NCBI GenBank assembly: GCA_002403075.1
Contig: DHHB01000012.1
Coordinates: 12,889-76,888 of the forward strand
DNA: 64,000 bases
From: a bacterium UBP1_UBA4783
GTDB lineage: Bacteria; Krumholzibacteriota; Krumholzibacteriia; Krumholzibacteriales; Krumholzibacteriaceae
Direction of reading: 5' to 3'
The notes below the pieces were generated by a model, which worked only from the letters and a program-made list of their open reading frames with translations, made no database searches and was not told the DNA's origin. This document shows, piece by piece, positions 18,901 through 24,900 of this stretch (the first letter of the stretch is position 1; every line of letters starts with the position of its first letter). Both the position numbers and the translations under genes were made by a program.

Positions 18901-20006
18901 CGTCGGCGTCGAAGGCCGGCGAGGCCGGCGTCGATACGGCCGGCGCTCGGATCGAGCTCGTCCTGCCCGCCGGACAGGGGTACGCGCTCGACGGCGCTAC
19001 CGAAACGTACCGGAAGCCGTTCTATCCGGGCGGGTCCGTCGCGTGGCGGATCCGCGCGCCGGGCGCTCCCACGGCTCCCGGCATCCTGCGGCTGCGGTTC
19101 GCCGAGCCGTACGCGAGGGACGTCAACACGAACCTCGCCTGCGCGATCTCGCAGGGCGAGGTCTTCCTGCCGGTGCAAACGGAGGCCGGGGCCGTCCGCA
19201 TGTCGAACGTGTCGGCCGCCGATTCCATCCCGCCGGTCGTCGTTCCCCAGGGAGCCTCCGGGGTGCCGGTTATGCGGGCGGCGCTGCGGAACGCGTCGAG
19301 CTACACGATCGGTCTCGACACGGTGTACGTCGCCGTCACGGACGGTCGCGGACGCCTCGTATCGCCGCCGTCGCGTCGCATCGCCGCTCTCGCGCTCGTC
19401 GCCGGAGGCGTCAGGTACGAGACGGCGGCTCCGGGGCACAACCCCGTTCCGATGGCGGTCGATCACGGTTTCGAGATCGGTCCCGGCGCCGCGGACACGA
19501 TCCTCATCGTCGCAGACGTCGCGGAGGACGCCCCGCCCGGGGAGCTCCGATTCGAGATCGAGCGGAGCGCGGACGTGATCGTTTCCATCACCCTCGACGG
19601 CGGGGGCGCGGGCGAACGAGTCGGCGTCGTGAACGAGCAGGGCGGCGATATCGCGGGCTCGTTCCTGAGCGGACCGCTCTCGGTCATGAGCGCGCGGTTC
19701 GAGGAGTACGTTCACAACTACCCGAATCCGTTCCGCGCCGGTTCCCAGGAAACGCGTATCTGCTATTTCCTGACGCGGAACGCGGGCGTATCGATACGCA
19801 TCTACGATCTCGCCGGCAGCCTCGTCTGGACGAAGGAGATTGCAGCCGGCGCTCCGGGCGGCACCGGTTCCCCGGAAGGGATCATGCACGAGATTGCATG
19901 GGACGGTCGCAACGCCAGAGGCGAGATCGTCCGAAACGGCGTCTATCTCTGCAAGCTCGAGGCGGGCTCGCAATCGGCGCTCTTCAAGATCGCCGTCGCG
20001 AAGTGA
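6969..20006 (+). CDS. Giant secreted Ig-repeat protein with FlgD-like C-terminal domain
   Basis: About 4345 residues, the largest protein in the window. The ATG at 6969 is preferred over upstream in-frame starts from 6885 because it gives a clean signal peptide (ALVFGLFICMLAAAGAQA) and lies downstream of the sigma-54 element. Domains in order: an N-terminal all-beta region (to ~400); six Big_1/invasin-type Ig repeats of exactly 101 residues (~399-1004); further, more divergent Ig-like modules carrying the phrase DxxGNxV (to ~2090); then a long series of CARDB-like modules of ~120-130 residues with recurring VESNSG/DVNSG motifs (to ~4080); and a C-terminal FlgD-Ig-like domain beginning YPNPFRAG. 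No enzyme domain is visible. It is probably an elongated cell-surface or secreted adhesin-like protein. The next gene starts within its stop codon. Confidence 0.8.
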   Translation: MNKRSNIRPAALVFGLFICMLAAAGAQAGPGSGAASIAPSAAVAAGSAGTWTITYTAAETFVAGTIEIEIPDGWSAPQLSNSSARGFVTASSMGTLGTPALSISGRNIVVSVAALEVNQTVDVVYGDASIHQSGAAVAQSNPQTGVQFLVRSDSNGPGRMPIASSPRIDIVAIIAAQLVFVTPPRVFPADGESGAIGLATLDEFGSPSPVEADLRIHLASSAPTGRFSAAPGAGFSETDTVTILAGTDTAFFYYRDPVAGIKTITASAVEQGWIDPQQTVTVEPGEPFRLRAVPADTLAIAGEYVRYRLRIEDSLGNPSTASSSQTISLFGQPGSFYATADHSTPISQIVIPAGVSSISLDYRNTVKALSTPYILGFFDQDGTPPTLEAASASIYIDHAAYSPVASDVGSADPLAVADGADPVPLVAYVRDAFFNGVDGATVVFMATGSGNSISQPGGVTGSNGRANGSMTSTVAGQKTVTAHVGGVYIDHSVVATFVAGPFDPSVSDVAVDKSVAAADGADSISVTVTVRDAEGNAITGSVVTLECTGSGNAIRQPVGATGADGTARGSVVSTTAEAKTIRARANGLYLAEQAAVTFVAGPFDPDNSTVAIDKTTIVANGVDAGIVTVTVRDASGNPVSGRTVTIECSGGDNAIQQPAVPTGADGRAVGSVASTRAESKTVAARVDGVLVTETAPAIFVAGPFDANVSNLEVDKTTIVADGVDSVLVTATVRDANGNPIAGRAVTIECNGTGNTIRQPAGATDALGRAVGSVKSSVAAGKTITARVDALYLADAVPVVFVAGPFDPSVSGLGVDKTTITADGADSVLVTVTARDALGNPISGRTVAIECTGSGNAIHQPVGFTGADGRAVGSVKSTVAEAKTIRGRVDGALVAAAAAVSFVPGPFDPGVSEIQVDKTTIIADGVDAVSVTVRVRDADANPIAGALVAIECSGSGNVITQPVGVTGADGRAVGNVKSTVAEIKSVRARAGGVPLDDIVPVAFTAGALHHFIVTHAGSATAGVPASVTVDARDANGNKLTSFAGAVRVYPLRASAADEATWGLGNAAGSIVSETQDTVTYQFVFADAGDAELLITDRKVESVTIGASSGGVTSLSAAPLIVGPAAADSVFVVSGNGQRAVVDTPVPLPLVVAVEDRFGNRVSGVTVSFAVTAGGGYVDASVALPGQQTTAVTGIQGTASCEHWRLGTASGAGVNAVTASISTGGTREAYFTAIADHGPIASIVLAPASKPVTVNTETIVTATLRDAFGNLVFGQYVTMYIKDAPDGFLGAAPGSATEELSLWMRRGMSDSTGTVSVAYAAPATAGAQDVIDAYHNSIPAADVVDAVYSTVSSGATDLRATLLSGPTSQAGIAFSFLVEAVDGNGNRDLSNTSHIVLEPPPGGGFVFSLVDFGAPATEADLSAGAVVIYGRGTQAGAWQIAARDAAEFLAPAQCAVEIVANETVSSYAVAAPASATAGADFTLSAEARDAYGNRVLTAGYNIDFRAVRASDSTQAASRALSVASGTLANGLYSGANFRYEAAELIRIEVTSASNAAAGYSGAIAVDNAAAYLLAKIGGDSAGVAAGDSLRLRARVFDAFGNAVDGQNVFFTVQEGDGRVSSPLAVTDASGAAWVWFRTDTIRGTNRVRAAILDANPEGLETQSYTVATIPRSEVDRVELALSGTSFRAGEIFAGNVAAYDVYGNLIDTDSGTQLRPAALRASVDFNPEIMTLEAGRSSFAAFDSVAGANRIEILSLAGDTLSAPGASYTIAPAQAYRITEISGDTAGVTVGAGVELRVRVRDRYGNAVAGEIVRFQITSNLGGAPALWDGTGAPNDGIVLTGAGGAASCFLVTDPNAGLNTVTASILDADPPALERVVFEVGTIAGTIARFDVVPDGFAKKAGESFAVQIVAYDLNGNVAADDDTTRVDLGSDGSAAYAVNPVVLSGGRATANASDTVAERLVLRARTLAGGATSYSDTIVVSPEAPSGVIAFASVTPDTITANGTSVSSITTRPIRDMYGNVVSPGTLVRVTPSLGSVGSDDQDPSTPDTKERRTEASGAVSVFIRSASSPGASNVVFQSLSGSAAGTASVIFAPPPSCFYAGYLTPRHLVPTEAVELRCSAANVSATGVSLATATTISFADSAGHAYEAHLAAPMYLRGSSADTLRFASVAVPTGMLGGTYTPRVSLVGTDRYGYAYRGEFAAGSNSISISDVAIESVVAEKAILSRGDTFTVDVRVHNGGGSTVAVNDITLNYSNGLYGLVGSWDPPLPSNLAPGGVRVFRRSIFVLGYSPLGPDTIDASVTAQANGSQVQDPSAYPNVAAVVIQSAASIGYVAGTLAPDTVSQGQTHSFAVSFRNSGQAAVILNAADTRLGFTDGADAVSISLGFEGALPGNRTTELVFPPVEVPASVDAGSWPVTVRLRGTENGGHLDTTLVLSDQIRVVSPAALSYGSGTLAPPAVSKRSTVSFEAGIVNAGGATVMCDPDSTRFTFTDGSLAYTATLDPARGRSIGPGSSTLYFRAVAIPAGIAVGSYQPSMRIRGFENGLPFAADLALSDPVGVQEPSQLAITSTTVFPSPLVTADQSAPWFAAVQVQNNGGAAVRLESLSMRLLAGPVDVTGQCVLTPIDFVPNVDSLLGGESRAIAVRLDDNPSNGMTTGTIVIESAIAGRDLNSGAALLATTEYGGKGSYLVQTPASLVFTSISPSVDTVTALQTKDWILAVAVRNAGQSDMQIDLSPAATFVSFSTSGDFATIPPAALAGGGTLLEGGATDTLLWRVDRTGSVAGSCLIAATVRAVESNSGRAFVASSGAQGVRGNALVQTPAVLGIVGITPLQNPVTISQERSWSVEMEVRNTGQSDVALLLARVDSTRVAIPEGSGFVIGNPSSLAGGGTVLRGGAAGRLVFAVSTTGTAAPGAREIVGSVLAVESNSDRRVFASRAEGGDTVTLQLRPEPAYAAGSLAPTAASSGTSVSFEAAVETAAGLYATLVLDRGATILSFGDADGDTFRTALSAVSTNVLPPAAQRTLLFDANTIDPAVALGRHSASLRLVGEENGNPFSRVLPLAPDSILVERAPQLSISRVAVPPSVTRSQTAPWTVRMVLRNNGEASVDLDLSEAKTFLSFTIIGAGDRTYEYAVARPAALAGRGGTVLPGGAIDSLVFTITGTGSTPGIALVNGTVTGTDVNSNLTVSDDTYNGGFSHVAVELPGEPVVASSAPSRATVTSGQTTAWQIACEVCNTGEADLTLVPDSARVYRDDGEPLAHERPASFVEGGLALPGGACRHLLFSVSPTPVIPAGADIVLHARVALVENNNGIQRFFDTRLAGSGSGSIRVQSPALLSIALASCVSPRRPYVNEGQRFSVVVAAANGGEARAESVRLALEGSGSSAIEDTLAVMEAVAGGGAVSDTFFVIAAGAGDEVFTARLRGAVDANSGQEDLAAFASATDDTALVVIQVPASLAVTAVAPSQSAVNAGQTVEWTVRVSLRNFGEAPLEIDPPAPADVSFAIGGAAVGGYLVVAPDGFASGVTPLVLEGGASDSLIYRIAATGRDTGTVDVVAAFDWRDGNDPAAPRVPASGGCQVRVKPPSGLRILSVTSAAPNNAAFPNTSIVNTGQTFTVSVRVENTGGDDLDSVLVRLATNGVSGTVAAGDSIAYMPSRSERDFVSTVTAAPAPAVEYLRASIVKAVSVNTGERVTPAEAVESIENLRIELPALLACVASVTAPAGAVDDTLSTGQRFVVTAVVENEGQAGIDTTGRMTLVLPAGMDLADPGEPLAKRFAAGVPLAWTIVAPASPSLDTVLAAISSIPEDANIAAPAAVRNAEARVVVFVEPAARIENCAVSLAAPPGAVDGTLSTDQDFVARSSFVPSANADSLWVEIDPPAGFSVASETAKYVGRGTGAAVARDWIVRAPVSPAAVDTIAARVVGIDVNSGERIAPCRAVFAVRVVEKAALSLAGGISGPPEALDGVVSVNQVFTVEASASKAGEAGVDTAGARIELVLPAGQGYALDGATETYRKPFYPGGSVAWRIRAPGAPTAPGILRLRFAEPYARDVNTNLACAISQGEVFLPVQTEAGAVRMSNVSAADSIPPVVVPQGASGVPVMRAALRNASSYTIGLDTVYVAVTDGRGRLVSPPSRRIAALALVAGGVRYETAAPGHNPVPMAVDHGFEIGPGAADTILIVADVAEDAPPGELRFEIERSADVIVSITLDGGGAGERVGVVNEQGGDIAGSFLSGPLSVMSARFEEYVHNYPNPFRAGSQETRICYFLTRNAGVSIRIYDLAGSLVWTKEIAAGAPGGTGSPEGIMHEIAWDGRNARGEIVRNGVYLCKLEAGSQSALFKIAVAK
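8163..9980 (+). repeat. Six in-frame tandem repeats of exactly 303 bp (Big_1-type Ig modules)
   Basis: Unit boundaries read as GPFDP-like starts fall at 8163, 8466, 8769, 9072, 9375 and 9678, ending at 9980, with no length variation. Each 101-residue unit carries a strand pattern DKTTI-ADGxDS, VTVRDAxGNPI, ECxGSGNxIxQPxG, TGADGRAxGSV and a closing FVAGPFD. The first unit is the most divergent. Units 2 and 5 share identical DNA over parts such as CGGGGAGCGGGAACGCGATC. Confidence 0.9.
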
Positions 20007-21913
20007 TGAGCATGAGAACGAAACGACGCAGCACGGCTATCTGGATTCTCGCGCTCCTTCCGCTCCTCGCCGGGCCGGTCGCCGCGCAGGAAGGAACGGG
20101 GGGGACGCGCTCTATTTTCGCGCTCGGGGCGGGCTCGCGCGCCATCGCCATGGGGGGCGCCTTTTCCGCCGCCGGCGACGACGCATCGGTCCTCCTCTAC
20201 AATCCGGCGGCGCTCGCGCTCAACCGGTACACATCCGTTCTCGCGACCCACGCCCGGCTCTTCTCCGGCTGGAGCGACGCGGGGTACGATTTCCTCGGAT
20301 TCGTCTATCCGACCGTTTCGGCGGGCGCCTTCGGCGCGGGCTTCATGACGGCCGGGACGGACGGCATCCGGGGATTCGACGAATGGAGCCGCGAGACCGG
20401 CGAGCTCACCTATCGCGAGAGTCAGGCGGTCATCGCCTACGCGTACACCCTTCCGTGGCGGTACGCGGGCGCGGTCACCGCGGGATCCTCGGTCAAGATG
20501 CTCAGTCAGCGCGTCGGGGACTATTCGGATACGGGCACGGGCGTCGACGTCGGATTCGTGTTCCGGCCGCGCTGGGTCGAGGGGCTCAGCCTCGGCTGCA
20601 ACCTTCAGGATATCGTCGGCGCCGAGATCAAGCTCGTTTCCGTGAGTGAACCCGTCGATCGCACGATCATGATCGGGGCGGGGTACGCCCGCGCCTTCGG
20701 AAACGGTTCGGCGATCCTTCTCGCGGCGCAGATGGACGCGCCCGAACGAGGCGACTCGCGGTTCCGCGCGGGGGTCGAGTACCGGTTCCGCGGCCTCTTC
20801 GCGGTCCGCGCCGGTTACGACGGCGAGGGCGTGACGGCGGGCGTCGGCGTCGGCTGGCGCGGCTTCGGCTTCGACTACGGCTACATGAGCCGGGAGGACG
20901 CCGGCAGCACGCATCCCCTCTCGCTGTCCGCCCGCGTCGGCTCGTCGGTCGACGATCGGGTGCGGATACGCGAGGAACGGCGGCTCGCGGAGCAGGAACG
21001 CCGGATCCAGCAGATACTCTCGAGCCGGATCGCGGGCCATATCGCCGAGGCGGAGCGGTTCCGGCTCGAGGGAGCGCCCGCGAAGGCGCTCGACGAGCTC
21101 AAGATCGCCCTCGAATACGATCCGACGAATCGGGCGGTCGCCGACACGATCGCCGTGGTCGAGCGCGCGATCCTCGCCGCCGAACAGGAGCGCACGCGAA
21201 ACGCGGAGAAATCCGCGCTCATCAACCAGCACTTCCGGCTGGGTCTCGAATACTACGGCACGGGGGATTACATCAGGGCGCGCACCGAGTGGCGGAGCGC
21301 GCTCGAGATCGATCCGGAGAACGCGCAGGCCGCGGAGTACCTCGGCGCGACCGAGGACAAGCTCGGGAGTCTCGCGGATCAGCACCGGACGCGCGCGCTC
21401 GATCTCGAGCAGCGCGGCCAGCTCGCCGCGGCGCTCGGCGAGTGGAACATGGTGCGGACGATCGCGCCCGAGTCCGCCGAAGCGAACGCCGCCGTGCAGC
21501 GTCTGACCGCGCGCGTCGACGAGCTGAGCCGCGATTACCTCACCGCCGCCAAACGTCTCCGTGTCGCCGAGCTCTACGAAGGCGCCGTGAAGGCGTTCGG
21601 CGAGGGGCGGTACCCCGACGCCGTGCGGCAGATCAGAGAGCTGCTCGGCATCGATCCGAACCACGCGGAGGCCCGCACGCTGCTGCGCCGCGCGGAGCGG
21701 CGTATGACCCCGCTCGACGACGCCGAAAAGGCGGCGATCCGCGCGCTCTACCTCGAGGGCATGAGGCATTTCACGAACGGCGATTACCTAAAGGCCGTCG
21801 AACGGTGGCAGCGCATCCTCGAGATCGATCCCGACAACGAGAGCGTGCTGAGGAATATCGATGAGGCCTCGAAGCGGCTCCGCAACAGCGGCGCGGCGGG
21901 AGGCGCACGATGA
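20006..21913 (+). CDS. PorV-like outer-membrane protein fused to TPR repeats
   Basis: A 635-residue exported protein. The ATG at 20006 overlaps the stop of the giant gene (TGATG). The signal peptide is IWILALLPLLAGPVAAQ. Residues ~30-320 are a PorV/UPF0164-type barrel: IFALGAGSRAIAMGGAFSA and ASVLLYNPAALAL are its signature. From ~330 the chain becomes helical and charged, with tetratricopeptide-like units (AEYLGATEDKL, ALEIDPENAQAAE, LLGIDPNHAEARTLL, ILEIDPDNESVLRNI). In type IX secretion PorV binds C-terminal signal domains of cargo, so a PorV relative directly behind a giant protein with a FlgD-like C-terminus may be its carrier or anchor; this is inference. The TPR part would lie in the periplasm and could bind a partner. 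Confidence 0.75.
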   Translation: MSMRTKRRSTAIWILALLPLLAGPVAAQEGTGGTRSIFALGAGSRAIAMGGAFSAAGDDASVLLYNPAALALNRYTSVLATHARLFSGWSDAGYDFLGFVYPTVSAGAFGAGFMTAGTDGIRGFDEWSRETGELTYRESQAVIAYAYTLPWRYAGAVTAGSSVKMLSQRVGDYSDTGTGVDVGFVFRPRWVEGLSLGCNLQDIVGAEIKLVSVSEPVDRTIMIGAGYARAFGNGSAILLAAQMDAPERGDSRFRAGVEYRFRGLFAVRAGYDGEGVTAGVGVGWRGFGFDYGYMSREDAGSTHPLSLSARVGSSVDDRVRIREERRLAEQERRIQQILSSRIAGHIAEAERFRLEGAPAKALDELKIALEYDPTNRAVADTIAVVERAILAAEQERTRNAEKSALINQHFRLGLEYYGTGDYIRARTEWRSALEIDPENAQAAEYLGATEDKLGSLADQHRTRALDLEQRGQLAAALGEWNMVRTIAPESAEANAAVQRLTARVDELSRDYLTAAKRLRVAELYEGAVKAFGEGRYPDAVRQIRELLGIDPNHAEARTLLRRAERRMTPLDDAEKAAIRALYLEGMRHFTNGDYLKAVERWQRILEIDPDNESVLRNIDEASKRLRNSGAAGGAR

Positions 21914-24900
21914 AGCGCCGGGAACGCATACGGGATCGGGAAACCTTCCACCTCGAGGTTCCGGCCGACGAGAACAACCTCAGCGAGGTCCGGGACTTCA
22001 TCGCCAAAATATGCGACCGCGCGGGGTTTTCGAAGAGCGAGACGAACAACACGAAGCTCGCCGTCGACGAAGCGTGCACGAACATCATCAAACACGCGTA
22101 CAAAGAAAAGGGCGGAGACATACGGATCGACGTTCAGGCGTCGCCCGGCACGGTCGAGATCAGCATCTTCGACCGGGGCGAGCCCTTCGACTGGTCCAAG
22201 GTGAAAGAGCCCGATCTCGACCACTACGTCGAGATCGGCAAGAAGGGCGGCCTCGGGATCTATCTGATGAACCGCCTCATGGACAAGCTCAGCTATTCGG
22301 CGTCGCCGGCGGGAAACCGCCTCTCCATGACGAAGCGGGCCGCGGCCGCCGCGGCCTCGCATATGCCGCTCTTCGATTCGATCATACGGCCGAAATGGAC
22401 CTCGACGCTGCGCTTCAAATTCGCGATGCGGGCCGCGCTCGGGTTCTTCGGCCTCATCATGTTTCTCTGGGTGATCCTCTTCTACCGGCAGACGCACGAT
22501 CTTCGCGACCGGGTCGCGGACGCCTGGCTCCAGCGCAAGCGCATCGCCGAGATCATCGCGAGCTCGAGCGTCGGCGCGCTCACGAAGGACCCGTACGACG
22601 TGAGCGGTCTCGAGCTCAGCACCGACGCGATTCCGCGTCAGATGCGGCGCGCCCCCGAGGTGAAATACATCCGCGTCGTGCACGAGGACGGACGAATCTT
22701 CGCTTCGAACCGGCAGGAGGAGTTTCTCACGGCGTACGCCGTTCCCGCCGAGGTTCGCGAGCTCGAACGCGGCGCCGCCTTCCGCTCCGTGCGCGACGAC
22801 AGCCTCGGATCGATCCGCGAGTTCCATCAAACGGTGTATCTCACCGATTCGGAGCGGGGCCAGACGACGGCGATCGGACGCGTCGTCGTCGGCGTTTCCG
22901 AGCCCCTCGTGACGGAGGACATCATCGACCCGCGGCCCATGATGACGCTGCTCCTCGTCGGCGTCTTCGCCGCGGGGGTCGCGCTCCTCTACCTGCTCGT
23001 CGCCATATTCGTGCGGCCGATCCAGGCGCTCACCGACGGCGTCCGGGCGATCGGCGAGGGATCCCTCAACGACGAGATTCAGATCACGGGACCGCAGGAG
23101 ATCGGCGAGATCGCGCGCGCCTTCAACGAGATCACTTCGAAGTTCCGCGACGCGCAGAAGAACGTCGTCGAGCAGGAACGTCTCCACAAGGAAATGCAGG
23201 TCGCCCAGGAGATCCAGCAGACCCTTCTTCCGAAACGCGTGCCGGCGATCGGCGGCTACGACATCGCGAGCCTGTACCGTGCCGCCAAGGAGGTCGGCGG
23301 GGACTATTACGACTTCGTGCGGGTCGACGACGACACGCTCGGCGTCGTCGTGGCGGACGTCTCCGGCAAGGGCGTGCCCGGTTCGCTCGTCATGACGATG
23401 ATCCGCACGGCCCTCCGCATGGAGGCGCGCGGAAACCACTCCGCCGCGGAGGTCATGGCGCGCATGAACGACTTCGTGACGGAAGACATGAAGAAGGGCA
23501 TGTTCGTCACGATTTTCTACTCGATCCTCGATTCGAAGAACCGCATCATCTCCTACGCTTCGGCGGGTCACAATCCGATGATCCTGTACCGCGCCGAGAC
23601 GGACGAGACGTATTTTCTCAATCCCCGCGGTTTTCCCGTCGGCATCAAACTGCCCGACGACACGCTCTTCCGCCGCTCGATCGACGTCGAGAAGATCAAG
23701 CTCAAGAAAGACGACATGCTCGTCATCTACACGGACGGCGTGACCGAGGCGATGAACGGGGATCGGGATCAGTACGGCGAGGATCGCCTCATCCGGCTCA
23801 TCAAGGACTGCGGACGCCTCTCGCCCCAGGAGTTCATCGACCGTCTCAACGCCGACATCAAGGGCTTCACCGGCGATCAGCCCCAGAACGACGACATCAC
23901 CGTCGTCGCGATCAAGGAAAAGCTCATGGCGGACGAGGTGCTCTACGGGATCCGCCGGAAGCTGCTCGATCTCGTCGAGGTCCAGGGGGTTTCGGTCGCC
24001 GAGGCGTGCCGGATGATGAGGGTTTCCCCCTCGACCTACTACCGCTACAAGAAGCGCCTCGTGGAGCTCGGAGATCGCGGGCTCCAGGACAAGACCCTGC
24101 GCCGCGAAGTCGATATCAGGCGAGTCAGCGTCGAGCAGCGAAAGGGCATTCTCGAGATCATCCGCGCGAATCCGCGCTTCGGCGCGAAGAAAATAGCCGC
24201 TCTGTACAACGAGGGGAAGGAAGAGCGGGCGCACCTTTCCGCGGCGATCGTCTACGACGAGCTCAAGCGTATCCGGCTGAACACCTACGAGATGCGGCTC
24301 GAGTACCTGCGCCGCAACCGTCTCATCACCGACGACGAATTCAAGACGCTCATGGCCGCCCACGGCAGCCGGCCGCGCGAGTCCGTCGAGGCGCCGGCGG
24401 GCGGGGAGATCGTCCCCGCCGACGCGGCCGCGGAGACGGAACCGGAAGCGCACAAGGCGAAGCACGTCCCCCGTGCGCCGCGAGCCGCCGCCGCGCCGGC
24501 GCGCCGCCGTTTCGCCCGCGAGGCGTTCGAGACGGGCGAGGGAACAGCGATCGAGGTCACGTCCGAGGAGCTCGACGGCGGCGCCGTCGCGCTCCACGTG
24601 GCGGGACATCTCGATTCGTCTTCGGCGGGCGAGCTCGAGGGGATCCTCGAGAGCGTGCACGAGTACGGATACCGGAACATCATCGTCGATCTCGCCGCGG
24701 TGACCTATATTTCGAGCGGGGGCTGGGGCATCTTCACGGGGCGGGTGAAAACGCTCCGCGAAGCCGACGGCGACGTGGTGCTCGTCGGCATGTCCTCGGA
24801 GGTATACGACATCTACGAGCTGCTCGGCTTCCAGCAGATCATCATGCAGTTCCCGTCCGTCGAAGAGGCCGTCGCCTACATCGGCCTGCCGCTGGCCGAA

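Noticed and set aside
23926..24330. Insertion sequence remnant within the signalling gene
   Set aside because: Only the HTH part resembles transposases. There are no inverted repeats, no DDE domain and no frame break, so it is better read as a domain of the protein.
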